A DNA stretch of 64,000 nt, from contig SVMB01000003.1 of assembly GCA_015067675.1 (NCBI GenBank), positions 1-64,000 of the forward strand. The letters run 5' to 3'. Below the pieces are notes generated by a model. It made no database searches. It had not been told where the DNA came from and was given only the letters and a program-made list of their open reading frames with translations. The position numbers and the translations under genes were made by a program. How positions within the stretch are numbered: position 1 is the first letter of the stretch; every line of letters begins with the position of its first letter. This document shows, one piece after another, positions 53,333 through 62,738 of the stretch. Origin of the DNA: Oscillospiraceae bacterium. Its GTDB lineage: Bacteria; Bacillota; Clostridia; Oscillospirales; QAMX01.

Positions 53333-54564
53333 AAAAGCTTGAGAATAAAAAAGTAATCGGGCTGTTTATCGCCCTGTGCTGGCTGGCCTACTTCGCCAGC
53401 TACTTCACCCGCATCAACTACGCCGCCGTCATCACCGAGGTCGTGCGTGATCTGGGTATTACCAAGGCAGCCGCTGCCCTGGCCACCACCGGTATGTCCA
53501 TCACCTACGGCGCCGGTCAGCTCATCTCCGGCCTTCTGGGCGACCGCATCCGTCCCCGCGTGCTGATTCTGGGCGGCCTGCTGGCCGCCGCCATCTGCAA
53601 CATCCTCATGCCGCTCATGCCCTCCGTCACCGGCATGGTCATCGTCTGGTGCTGCAACGGCTTTGCCCACGCCATGCTCTGGCCCCCGCTGGTACGCATC
53701 ATGGCGGAAAACTTAAACGACGCCGACTACCGCCGCGCCTGCGTCGCGGTCTCCGTCGCCAGCAGTGTGGCAACCATCCTCATTTACTTCTTCATCCCCC
53801 TCTGGATCACCATCTCCCGCTGGCAGAGCATGTTCTTCTTCTGCGCCGCCGTCGGCATTATTTCCGCGCTTATCTGGTGGTTCGGTACCGGCAAAATCGG
53901 CGCAGATACCCCTGCTGTTTCTGCCCAGCCCAAAGTTCCCGCCGAGGCGCAGGGAGCTCCTGCGGTTAACCACCATCTGCCGCTGCTGCTCATCCCCGTC
54001 ATGCTCGGTATCGTCCTGCAGGGTATCCTGCGCGACGGCATCACCACCTGGATGCCCGCCTACATCTCCGAGGTATTCCACCTCGACACCGCCATCTCCA
54101 TCCTGACTGCGGTCGTGCTCCCCATCTTCTCCATCATCTGCTACCATGCTTCCGCCGCTGTTCACAGAAAGCTTGGCAACGAGCTGCTCTCAGCCTCCCT
54201 CTTCTTTGGGATCGGCTGCCTGTCTGCCGCGATCCTGCTGCCTTTCTACAATGGCAACGCCATCCTCGCAGCACTCCTCATGGCGCTCATCACCGGCTGC
54301 ATGCATGGTGTCAACCTCATGCTTATCGGCAATCTTCCTATGTACTTCTCCTCCTACGGCCGCATTTCCACCGTTTCCGGTATGCTCAACTCCTGTACCT
54401 ACATCGGTTCCGCCGTGTCCACCTACGGCTTTGCCGTGCTCTCCGAACGCTTCGGCTGGTCGTTCACCATCGGTTCCTGGATCGTGGTCGCCGGTATCGG
54501 TACGGCTCTGTGCTCCATCTGCATCGGCGCCTGGAAGAAATTTTCCGCCAGGGCACGTACATAA
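53329..54564 (+). CDS. MFS transporter
   Basis: ~411 aa, 12 TM-like segments; ATG overlaps upstream TGA (ATGA). Confidence 0.9.
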   Translation: MKKLENKKVIGLFIALCWLAYFASYFTRINYAAVITEVVRDLGITKAAAALATTGMSITYGAGQLISGLLGDRIRPRVLILGGLLAAAICNILMPLMPSVTGMVIVWCCNGFAHAMLWPPLVRIMAENLNDADYRRACVAVSVASSVATILIYFFIPLWITISRWQSMFFFCAAVGIISALIWWFGTGKIGADTPAVSAQPKVPAEAQGAPAVNHHLPLLLIPVMLGIVLQGILRDGITTWMPAYISEVFHLDTAISILTAVVLPIFSIICYHASAAVHRKLGNELLSASLFFGIGCLSAAILLPFYNGNAILAALLMALITGCMHGVNLMLIGNLPMYFSSYGRISTVSGMLNSCTYIGSAVSTYGFAVLSERFGWSFTIGSWIVVAGIGTALCSICIGAWKKFSARART

Positions 54565-54583
54565 CCTGTTTTCCCGGTTTTCT

Positions 54584-54623
54584 GCGGGTCAGAACCGTGT
54601 CCTGCGGCGCTGACCCGCTTTTT
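54584..54623 (+). terminator. Rho-independent terminator after the MFS gene
   Basis: gcgggtca...tgacccgc ttttta. Confidence 0.7.
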
Positions 54624-54650
54624 ATTCTGAAAGACTAGCGAGGATCTGCT

Positions 54651-56687
54651 ATGAAAGACTACATTTCGCTCTTCGACACCTGTATCTACCGCTTTGAAAG
54701 CCGCTATAACGTCATGGAGGAAAAGGATCTGGGCATCACCGGCGATATTTCCTCCATGCTGACCCCTGAAAACTCCGTCTCCGCCATGAATTGCTTTCAG
54801 GGCTGCCCTTATACCAATACCGCCTTCCGGTTTGACGTGATTACCGACGGCGAAAAGGTACGCGCCGCCTCCTGGAAGTGGCTGCCCAACGCCATGTACC
54901 GCGTGGGTGAGACCGAAGGCTTCACCGTACAGACTGTCACCGCCGTGATCCCCGGTATGCGCTCGGTGGTACAGAAGATCACCTATACAAGCAAGCACGA
55001 TCAGGATCAGACCGCGCCGATTCAGGTGGCCTACCGGGGATGCGCCCGGTATGAGGCCAACTGGACCTTCTCCATCCCTGAGGGACGCAAGGGCGAGCTT
55101 TCCGGCTATGCCGCGGGCGGCCGCATCCTTTCCCATACCGCCGAGACTGCCTCCTGGCGTCTGACCTCCTCGGTGGAAGGGATGACGATGTTTCCCAGCG
55201 CCTATCTCTGGGAGGGCGAGATCACGATTCCCGCAAACGGCAGCCTGACCGTTTACTTCTCCGCTCATATGGGTCCGGACGATCAGACCGTATGGGAAGC
55301 AAACCATGCGCTTGATCACTACGAGGATATGTTGGAAGCCTCCTTTGACTACCTGCAGCGTGAGGTGAAGCGCATCGAGACCCAGCTTCCCCGCATGACC
55401 TCGGATAACCCCGGCCTCAACGCGCTCTATAACAGAGCCCTGGTCACCTATATCATGTGCCGCTGGGAGAATCCGGATCTGTGCACCAGCCCCTACTTTT
55501 CCACCGGTTCCGTCAACGGCGGCTGCATGGTCTCCTACCTCTGGGACTACTGCGGCGGCCTGATGCTTCATCCGCTCTACGATCCCGAGGGCAACAAGGG
55601 CAACATCAAGGCCCTCCTGCGCAACGATCTCACCTGTTCCTTCGCTCTCAACCCCGTCACCGGCGGACCCTGGGGTCCCTGGTATCAGGTCAATCACGAA
55701 AAGATCATCTGCATGGTCTATTTCCACGTGCTCTTCACCGGCGACAAAGCCTTTCTCAATGAAATGGTCGAGGACAAGACCGTGCTTGAGTGGATGCGCT
55801 TCCACGCCCGGGTCTGCGACGACTGCTCAAAGCCCGTGGAGCTCTACGACTACGGCACCGAGGGCAAGCACCATCTGGAGCTGCGCCGGGAATTCCTCTA
55901 CGACGGCATCATGCCCGACCTGAATGCCCGCCGCTATCTCAACTATATACGCGTCTATGAGCTGACCTGTGCCGCTGGAGAGCCCGATGAGGAGCTGCCC
56001 CAGCGTGCCGCAGCGCTCAAAGAAATACTTAAAAACCTCTGGAACGAGGACGAGCAGTGGTACAATCACATCGACTCTACGGGTAAGCGCGACATTCGCT
56101 GGACGGTGCAGATGTTTAAGTTCTTAAACAGCCCCGTTATCGATCAGAAAGAGCGCGAAGGGCTCATTTCCCACCTCAACGAGCGCGAGTTCCTGTCGAA
56201 ATTCGGCCTGCACAGCATGTCAAAGCTGGATATCTCCTACGATCAGGATGATATCGACAACGGCGGCGGCGGTATCTGCACCCACTTCACCATGCAGATC
56301 TGCGCCCAGCTCTACGAAATGGGCTACGACAAGCTGGCCTCCGATATTCTCTCCCGTGTCTACTGGTGGGGAACCCGTCTTCCCTACATGGGCGACTCCT
56401 GCGCCGCCAACATGATCATGAATCGCGAGGATACGCCTCTGCAGGGCGACATCAGCTCCGTATCCTGCGCCCAGATGATCTTCTACTATATCTTCGGTAT
56501 CCGTGCAGACTTCGACGGCCATGTTTCCGTCACTCCCGTGAAGAACCGTCCTGCGGAAAACATGCGCATCGACAACGCCCGCATCTGCGGCCATGTGTTC
56601 AGCGTGGACATCCGCGGCGAGCACTTCACCGTGACCGTGGACGGCCGCGAGATGAGCGCCGCCGTCGGTGAGACCGTGCGGTTCTGA
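54651..56687 (+). CDS. (alpha/alpha)6-barrel glycosidase-like protein (trehalase/GH63/GH78-like)
   Basis: 678 aa; YLWDYCGGLMLHPLYDPEGNKGNIKALLRNDL, central helical-barrel pattern, C-terminal beta domain. Confidence 0.65.
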   Translation: MKDYISLFDTCIYRFESRYNVMEEKDLGITGDISSMLTPENSVSAMNCFQGCPYTNTAFRFDVITDGEKVRAASWKWLPNAMYRVGETEGFTVQTVTAVIPGMRSVVQKITYTSKHDQDQTAPIQVAYRGCARYEANWTFSIPEGRKGELSGYAAGGRILSHTAETASWRLTSSVEGMTMFPSAYLWEGEITIPANGSLTVYFSAHMGPDDQTVWEANHALDHYEDMLEASFDYLQREVKRIETQLPRMTSDNPGLNALYNRALVTYIMCRWENPDLCTSPYFSTGSVNGGCMVSYLWDYCGGLMLHPLYDPEGNKGNIKALLRNDLTCSFALNPVTGGPWGPWYQVNHEKIICMVYFHVLFTGDKAFLNEMVEDKTVLEWMRFHARVCDDCSKPVELYDYGTEGKHHLELRREFLYDGIMPDLNARRYLNYIRVYELTCAAGEPDEELPQRAAALKEILKNLWNEDEQWYNHIDSTGKRDIRWTVQMFKFLNSPVIDQKEREGLISHLNEREFLSKFGLHSMSKLDISYDQDDIDNGGGGICTHFTMQICAQLYEMGYDKLASDILSRVYWWGTRLPYMGDSCAANMIMNREDTPLQGDISSVSCAQMIFYYIFGIRADFDGHVSVTPVKNRPAENMRIDNARICGHVFSVDIRGEHFTVTVDGREMSAAVGETVRF

Positions 56688-56737
56688 GTATCATAGCATG
56701 ACAAACGGTGCAGCCGCAGAATAAAAAAGCAGCGCAA

Positions 56738-56864
56738 AATACCCTCTCAGTCTCACTGCGTTCGACAGCTCTCCCAGAGGGAGAGCCAAGTGGTGGTGTT
56801 CTGCACCACCGCTTGCCTCCCACTTTGGGGGAGGTGGCACGCGAAGCGTGACGGAGAGGGTATT
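56738..56864. repeat. 127-bp palindromic intergenic repeat element with 11-bp terminal inverted repeats
   Basis: aataccctctc ... gagagggtatt; internal hairpins gctctccc-aga-gggagagc, ggtggtg-ttctg-caccacc and cctccc...ggggagg. Confidence 0.85.
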
Positions 56865-56921
56865 CGTTTGGATTCAATCATTATTTTGCAACAGGAACTT
56901 TGCGCTTTGTACAAGGATTAT

Positions 56922-57719
56922 TCAGAATCGTCTGCCGGAGCCGCCGCCATGGCTGCGTCCGGAGGAGGAACGATGCACCGTGGAACGGGTGCCGCTGCTG
57001 CTGCTCTTGGGCTCCTCGATCACGCGGGTGCTCACCGTGCGGTTGATAAAGCGATCCAATCTGTGGCCCAGCTTCATCGTGGAATTGGCGCCCACATCGT
57101 AGCTGTAGGTGGAACCGCGCAGTTCATAACCGGCACGGACACTGAAAAAGAACACACAGAAGATAGCGCCCATCACAATGATCGTCATGAGCAAATCAAA
57201 TCCGTCAAACGCAGGTCCTGCTTCCACCCTGTGCTGTCCGTCGGGAATCCCCTGCCAGTAGAAATACTCGGTGTTGAGCAGGAATGTTTCCACGCTGCCG
57301 GTAAAATCGCCGTCGGACAGATCGTACCACACCGCGTCGAGCATTTCCTCAAGTCTGGCGTCGGTGATGTAATCGATCATCGTACCCGAGGTGGAAATGG
57401 TGGGGACACGGTTATCCATGTCGATAAAGAAGAGAATACCGGAGAAGTCGTCGCCCATGCCGAAGCCGTTGTAGTCATAGAAGTCGTCGGCGTAGGCAAG
57501 CGATTCCTGTCCATCGGTATCGTCGGCGGTGAGCACCACCACGTCCATGCCGATGGTGTCAATCACTGCGGCAATGTCTTTTTCCAGAGCTTCCTCCGCC
57601 GCATCGTCGATGATATCAGCATAGTCATAAATATGTCCGCCCTCCAGTGCAAAACACTGGCCTGCCGGTACAGCAAGCATCAGGACTGCGCAAAGGAGCG
57701 CAAAAAACTTTCTTACCAT
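56922..57719 (-). CDS. TPM-domain (YgcG-like) membrane protein
   Basis: 265 aa; signal peptide, HIYDYADIIDDAAEEALEKDIAAVIDTIGMDVVVLTADD; C-terminal Ser/Gly-rich tail GRSHGGGSGRRF. Confidence 0.85.
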   Translation of the reverse strand: MVRKFFALLCAVLMLAVPAGQCFALEGGHIYDYADIIDDAAEEALEKDIAAVIDTIGMDVVVLTADDTDGQESLAYADDFYDYNGFGMGDDFSGILFFIDMDNRVPTISTSGTMIDYITDARLEEMLDAVWYDLSDGDFTGSVETFLLNTEYFYWQGIPDGQHRVEAGPAFDGFDLLMTIIVMGAIFCVFFFSVRAGYELRGSTYSYDVGANSTMKLGHRLDRFINRTVSTRVIEEPKSSSSGTRSTVHRSSSGRSHGGGSGRRF

Positions 57720-58771
57720 ATGAACAGCCCTCCCAATACCATAAGGATTCCGCCTGCCAGCGCCGCAAGACCCGCATGCAGCGCCAGACGCTTCTTATCC
57801 AGCGGGAGCTTGCCGCAGATGGTGCCGGTCTGGCCGTTGACGCTGTAGTAATACACTTCGTCGCTGCCTTTGAGCCGATAGGTCAGCATCCAGATGGGCA
57901 GCATCACCTGCCGCCAGCGTGTGGATGTGATCCGGCCCTGGGTATCGGTGCGCAGACTGTTATAACCGGGGGCTGTTTCTTCCAGCTGCTGCTTTGCGTA
58001 GCCGTTTAATTCCTGTTCCACGCTTTCCGTCATCGAATCCGACTCTACATCGCGCTTTTCGGCCATAAAGCCGGTCATATAGGCCGGATTATAGTCCTTC
58101 AGAGCCTCCATATTGTACGGATGCACGCCGTCGGCGAGCTTGGACTGGATTTTCGTAAACGCAGAGCGCGCCACATTATTGTACGCAAAGCTGCCCTGAC
58201 GTTCCACGGCGTAGTGCTCGACTACCGTCGTCTCAATCTTACCGGTACGGGTGATTTTCACCTTCTCGCCCTTACCTTCCATGCGCGCCTCGTACTCAAA
58301 GTCGCCCAGCCAGTAGGGATAATAAACGCCGCTGAGTTCATCAATACCGCGCTTGGTGAAAAATCCCTGCGGGACGTACTTTTTCTTTCCAGCCCAATTG
58401 AGAAACTGCTGTCTTGCCTGTTCCTTCTCAATTGCAAAAGGCAAAATCGCGTCCGGTTTGAACTCTTCGGTGAGCTTTCCCGCCATAACAACCGGATTAT
58501 GGCAGTAATAGCAGTACGTCGCGGCAGTGGACGCCTCGGCAATGATCTCCGCGCCGCAGGACGGGCACTGATAGATTACGGTACCGCCTTCATCGCTATC
58601 CTCATCCACCGCTTCCGGTGGGATTTCGGTTGTTTTCTGTTCGTCTGCAAATTTCCCCAGCTGCTCTTCCGTGAACAGGCTCAGGCAATACTCGCATTCC
58701 CACGCCTGATGCTCCGGGCTGAAGGTCAGTCCGCCGCCGCAGTTGGGGCACTTATAGGTCACGCTTGCCAT
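57713..58771 (-). CDS. Zinc-ribbon membrane protein (TFIIB-type zinc ribbon-containing)
   Basis: 352 aa; YKCPNCGGGLTFSPEHQAWECEYC, VIYQCPSCGAEIIAEASTAATYCYYCHNP, C-terminal TM helix. Confidence 0.85.
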   Translation of the reverse strand: MASVTYKCPNCGGGLTFSPEHQAWECEYCLSLFTEEQLGKFADEQKTTEIPPEAVDEDSDEGGTVIYQCPSCGAEIIAEASTAATYCYYCHNPVVMAGKLTEEFKPDAILPFAIEKEQARQQFLNWAGKKKYVPQGFFTKRGIDELSGVYYPYWLGDFEYEARMEGKGEKVKITRTGKIETTVVEHYAVERQGSFAYNNVARSAFTKIQSKLADGVHPYNMEALKDYNPAYMTGFMAEKRDVESDSMTESVEQELNGYAKQQLEETAPGYNSLRTDTQGRITSTRWRQVMLPIWMLTYRLKGSDEVYYYSVNGQTGTICGKLPLDKKRLALHAGLAALAGGILMVLGGLFIW

Positions 58772-59045
58772 TCATTTCTCCCCTTTGGACTTCATATGCA
58801 AAGATCTCTGATGAATATTGTACCATGTTCCCTCCCCGCTGTCAATTCACCCGTGATGAATCCGCGCTCACCTGAGCAAATGTCAATTTTTGCGAATAAC
58901 GGAGAAACAAACGGGCTTGCCCCGCACGCGGTTTCGTGTCACAATAATAGTGGATCATTATTCTCCGGGAAAATCGTCCATGCCCTGCTTTCCCGGACTT
59001 CTTTCAGCCAGATCACACATTTTGATAAGGAGGACTAAAGAACCC

Positions 59046-60287
59046 ATGAGTACACCTGCCATTCAGACTCCCATCCCCTCCGGTACCATCTGTACCTTCA
59101 CCTACGACGAGCGCGAAGTCGAGGCCGCGACCAGATTACTGCGCAATCCCGCGAAGATGTTCCGCCATCAGCGCGGTGAAGGCGAAGCCGAAAACTTCGA
59201 AAAGGAAGTCTGCGCCCTGACCGGCGCAGGTCACGCCCTGATGGTTTCCTCCGGCTCCTCGGCTCTGAGCTGCTGCCTGTCCGCTCTGGAAATCGGCCCC
59301 GGCGATGATGTCATTGTCCCCGCCTACACCTACATTGCCACCGCAGCCGCCGTTCTCGACGTGGGCGCCATTCCGATTCTTGCTGAAATCGACGACACGC
59401 TCGGCATGGATCCCGAGGATCTCGAGCGCAAGATCACGCCCTACACCAAGGCTGTCATCGTCACCCACATGCAGGGTGTCCCCGCAGCCCTCGGAAAGCT
59501 GCGCGAGATCGCCCGCAAGCACAATCTCTACATCATCGAAGACTGCTGTCAGGCCATCGGCAGCCGCTACCACGGCGTCTACTGCGGCGTCGAGTCCGAT
59601 GCCTTCGCCTGGAGCCTGAACTACTTCAAGACCATCACCTGCGGTGAGGGCGGTGTGTTCTTCTGCCGTGACTACGATGCCTTCGTACGCGGCGTCTGCC
59701 AGTCCGACCCGGCCAATACCATGTGGTCCAACAACGATCTCCTGCAGGGCGAGGTCAAGCCCTTTGCCCGCGCCGGTTATCGTGCCAACGAGCTGGCGGC
59801 TGCCATCGCCCGCGTGCAGCTGACCAAGCTTGAGGACATTGTCACCCGCACCCGTGCCCTCAAGAAGGCGCTCATCGCCGGTCTCGACGAGCCCATCCAC
59901 TACCAGCTCCAGCGTGTGGACGATCCCGAAGGCGACGCCGGTATCTCCTTTGCCATCATCTGCAAGGACGATGCTTCCACCAAGGCCATGACCGAGGCTC
60001 TTGCCGCCGAGGGTCTGCGCGTGGGCTCCGCCTACAATGAAGGCTTCCCCGATCGCCACATCTACGCCTACTGGGATGCCCTGATGATGCAGAACGGTGC
60101 CACCGACGCAAATTATCCTTTCCGTGACCCCGCTTACAAGGGAAAGGTCGAGTACTCCCGCGACATGTGCCCCCGTACGCTTGACATCCTGCATCGCTGC
60201 CTGCGTATCGGCATCAACCTCGGCATGAGCGAGCAGAACATGGCCGAGATGGCGCTGGCCATCAACCGCGCCGACAAGTCCTTCTGA
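59046..60287 (+). CDS. DegT/DnrJ/EryC1/StrS family aminotransferase
   Basis: AGGAGG upstream of ATG; FEKEVCALTGAGHALMVSSGSSALSCCLSALEIGPGDDVIVPAYTYIATAAAVL, YIIEDCCQAIGSRYHG, YFKTITCGEGGVFFC. Confidence 0.95.
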   Translation: MSTPAIQTPIPSGTICTFTYDEREVEAATRLLRNPAKMFRHQRGEGEAENFEKEVCALTGAGHALMVSSGSSALSCCLSALEIGPGDDVIVPAYTYIATAAAVLDVGAIPILAEIDDTLGMDPEDLERKITPYTKAVIVTHMQGVPAALGKLREIARKHNLYIIEDCCQAIGSRYHGVYCGVESDAFAWSLNYFKTITCGEGGVFFCRDYDAFVRGVCQSDPANTMWSNNDLLQGEVKPFARAGYRANELAAAIARVQLTKLEDIVTRTRALKKALIAGLDEPIHYQLQRVDDPEGDAGISFAIICKDDASTKAMTEALAAEGLRVGSAYNEGFPDRHIYAYWDALMMQNGATDANYPFRDPAYKGKVEYSRDMCPRTLDILHRCLRIGINLGMSEQNMAEMALAINRADKSF

Positions 60288-60307
60288 TAGAATTGCAGGT
60301 GACTGAC

Positions 60308-61069
60308 ATGACATTTTATGATGCACATCTGACCTACGGACTCTCGTCCGACGTCAACCTGACGCCGCCGATGCCCTGTCCGACTATTGAAGAGCTGGAC
60401 GCCGCCCTGATTCGGGCCGGAGTCTCCGGCGGTCTGGTTTTCGGCGAAGCTCCTGACAATGCAGGCGTAGTCATCGGCAACCGGATGCTGGCAGAGGATC
60501 TGAAAAAGGCCAAAACAGACCTTTACGGCCTCTACACCATCGTTCCCCGCTTCACTCACGAGATTCCCTCTGCGGCAGATCTTCCCGCAGTACTTAAACG
60601 TGACAAAATGGCCGGACTTCGCATGTCCCCTGCCACCAACCGCTGGCTTCCCAAGCCCGGCATCATCGCAGATTACCTGGAAATGGCCTGCGAGCTGCGC
60701 ATTCCGGTGTTTTTCGACACCAAGCGCGGCATCACCCTGGGTGAAATCTACGATATCCTCGAGCGCTTCCCTGCGCTGACCTGCATCCTCTCCTACAAGA
60801 ACATCTGGCCCGCCGACCGTTACTATCGTCCCTTTATCGCCCAGTTCCCCAACCTCCACATGGAACTGTCGAGCATGATCACCGATCAGGGTATCGACAA
60901 GCTGGTGGACGAATACGGTGCCGAGCGTTTCCTTTTTGGTTCCGGTTTCCCCTGGATGTACATCGGCGGACAGCAGATGCAGCTGCGTCACGCCTGCATC
61001 AGTGAAGACGACAAGAATCTGATTGCCTCCGGCAATCTGCTCAGACTGATCAAGGAGGCGCGCATATGA
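60308..61069 (+). CDS. Amidohydrolase family protein (COG2159-like)
   Basis: FYDAHLTYG start, RFLFGSGFPWMYIGGQ, last strand typical of amidohydrolase_2. Confidence 0.75.
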   Translation: MTFYDAHLTYGLSSDVNLTPPMPCPTIEELDAALIRAGVSGGLVFGEAPDNAGVVIGNRMLAEDLKKAKTDLYGLYTIVPRFTHEIPSAADLPAVLKRDKMAGLRMSPATNRWLPKPGIIADYLEMACELRIPVFFDTKRGITLGEIYDILERFPALTCILSYKNIWPADRYYRPFIAQFPNLHMELSSMITDQGIDKLVDEYGAERFLFGSGFPWMYIGGQQMQLRHACISEDDKNLIASGNLLRLIKEARI

Positions 61070-61905
61070 GTACCTACATCAATCCCGAAAGCGCCCTTGC
61101 CCGTGAGTTCTGGGAAAAGGGTAAGCTCGAATCCTGCCCCATCTATGACTTTCACGGTCACATGCACGAGATGTTCGGCGGCTGGCTGCCCGCCGGCGAG
61201 CCCGAGCAGATGCTGGACACCATGAACCGTGCCGGCATCAAATCTTTCTGTTTCTCCTCTCATCTGGCGCTCTACTGTGTGGAAGCCGGTGAGACAGCCA
61301 ATCTTGAACCCGTACGCCGCTTCGGCAATCCCCTGCACGCCTATCTGGGCGTACAGGCCTTTGCCCCCAATGCCGCGCGTGATATCGCTGCACTGGAAGC
61401 CAATCGCAGCGCCTACGTCGGCTGCAAGTTCCTCTGTGACTATCACAAAGTCGCGCTGGAGGACGAGAGCCTTGCCGCGTACTGGGAGTACCTCAACGAA
61501 AACCGTCTGCTGGCGCTCTGCCACACCTGGGGCGGCAGTCCTTTCGACGGTCCGGCGAATATCCGCGCCATTGCCGAGCGTTATCCCAATGTCAGCATCA
61601 TCATGGGACATTCCTGTCACAGCCGCTGGGATCAGGCAATCCAGCTCGTGAAGGACTTCCCCAATGTCTACATTGAACTGACCGCCGTTCTTGACGACCG
61701 CGGCATTCTCGACCGCTTTGTGAAGGAAGTTGGCTCTGACCACATCCTCTTTGGTACCGATCTTCCCTGGTTCTCCACCCATCACGCCATCGGCTGCATC
61801 TGCGATGCCGAGATGACTGACGAAGATCGTCACAACATCTTCCATCGCAACGGTGAGCGCATCATGGCAGACCTCAACGCCAGAGGCTGGGGTACCGGCG
61901 CGTAA
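61066..61905 (+). CDS. Amidohydrolase family protein (COG2159-like)
   Basis: YDFHGHMHEMFGGW (HxH), IIMGHSCHSRWDQAIQL, HILFGTDLPWFSTHHAIGCI; ATGA overlap with upstream gene. Confidence 0.88.
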   Translation: MSTYINPESALAREFWEKGKLESCPIYDFHGHMHEMFGGWLPAGEPEQMLDTMNRAGIKSFCFSSHLALYCVEAGETANLEPVRRFGNPLHAYLGVQAFAPNAARDIAALEANRSAYVGCKFLCDYHKVALEDESLAAYWEYLNENRLLALCHTWGGSPFDGPANIRAIAERYPNVSIIMGHSCHSRWDQAIQLVKDFPNVYIELTAVLDDRGILDRFVKEVGSDHILFGTDLPWFSTHHAIGCICDAEMTDEDRHNIFHRNGERIMADLNARGWGTGA

Positions 61906-61930
61906 TCTCTGTTGTGCATTTGCCGACAGC

Positions 61931-61970
61931 AAAGCCGGGAGTACGATTCATCCGTACTCCCGGCTTGTTT
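61931..61970. terminator. Terminator between amidohydrolase and deformylase genes
   Basis: agccgggagtacg attcatc cgtactcccggct tgttt. Confidence 0.8.
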
Positions 61971-61991
61971 CGTCTGTTTTTAGAAGGACTG

Positions 61992-62402
61992 TCAGATCAA
62001 TATTCCATTGATGTGGTCCACCTCATGCTGGATGATCTGCGCCGACCAGCCCCTGTAGGTTTTGGTCAGCGTGCGCCACTGCGCATCCTGAAACCGCACC
62101 CGGATGGTCTGATACCGGGTGGTTTTACGCACACCCGCCAGGGACAGACAGCCTTCCTCGGTCTCGTAGGGTTCGTCTTTTTTCGTGATCTCGGGATTAT
62201 ACATGAGAGTGAACTTGCCCTCGTCGTTGAAGGCAATGATGGCAACAGCTTTGCCGATCATGTTGGCGGCCATGCCGACGCAGGCCTCACGGTTGGCAAT
62301 CAGGGTATCCATCAGATCCCGGGCGATCTGCGCATCCGCCTTCGTCGCGGGAACGGATTTGCGGGCCAGAAACAGCGGATCATGCATGATGGGCTGTACC
62401 AT
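61992..62402 (-). CDS. def: Peptide deformylase-family protein with variant motif I
   Basis: 136 aa; CVGMAANMIG (motif I position), EEGCLSLAG (motif II), QHEVDHINGILI (motif III). Confidence 0.88.
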   Translation of the reverse strand: MVQPIMHDPLFLARKSVPATKADAQIARDLMDTLIANREACVGMAANMIGKAVAIIAFNDEGKFTLMYNPEITKKDEPYETEEGCLSLAGVRKTTRYQTIRVRFQDAQWRTLTKTYRGWSAQIIQHEVDHINGILI

Positions 62403-62417
62403 TTTGGCAGTCCCTCC

Positions 62418-62738
62418 TTACAGCAGATAGCGAAGAATGAGCTCCACGGCAAAGGCCGCGCCGCAGGAGGCAAGCGCCACCGTCAGCAGGCTCTTTTCCA
62501 GATAAGCCAGCACCACGCCGACAATCACACCCGCCAGCGAGGACCAGATATCGCCTGTTGCCGTGAAAATCGCCGGGAAGGTCATCGCAGCCAGTACCGC
62601 GTAGGGTACGTAGTGCAGGAAGGACAGTACAAAGCGGTTGGTGATTTTTTTGCGGAACACCGCCAGCGGCAGCATTCGGATCAGATAGGTCACAACCGCC
62701 ATCACCAGCACATAGGGAAACATCTGAGCCAGTGTCAT
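62418..62738 (-). CDS. AzlD-domain branched-chain amino acid transport protein
   Basis: 106 aa, 3-4 TM segments; YLIRMLPLAVFRKKITNRFVLSFLHYVPYAVLAAMTFPAI. Confidence 0.88.
   Translation of the reverse strand: MTLAQMFPYVLVMAVVTYLIRMLPLAVFRKKITNRFVLSFLHYVPYAVLAAMTFPAIFTATGDIWSSLAGVIVGVVLAYLEKSLLTVALASCGAAFAVELILRYLL

Noticed and set aside
54423-55805. 460-aa minus-strand ORF opposite the MFS/glycosidase genes
   Set aside because: Spans two plus-strand genes and an intergenic terminator; no RBS or motif support.
59136-60326. 396-aa minus-strand ORF opposite the DegT aminotransferase
   Set aside because: Shadow ORF (Gly/Val/His/Asp rich) of a strongly supported gene.
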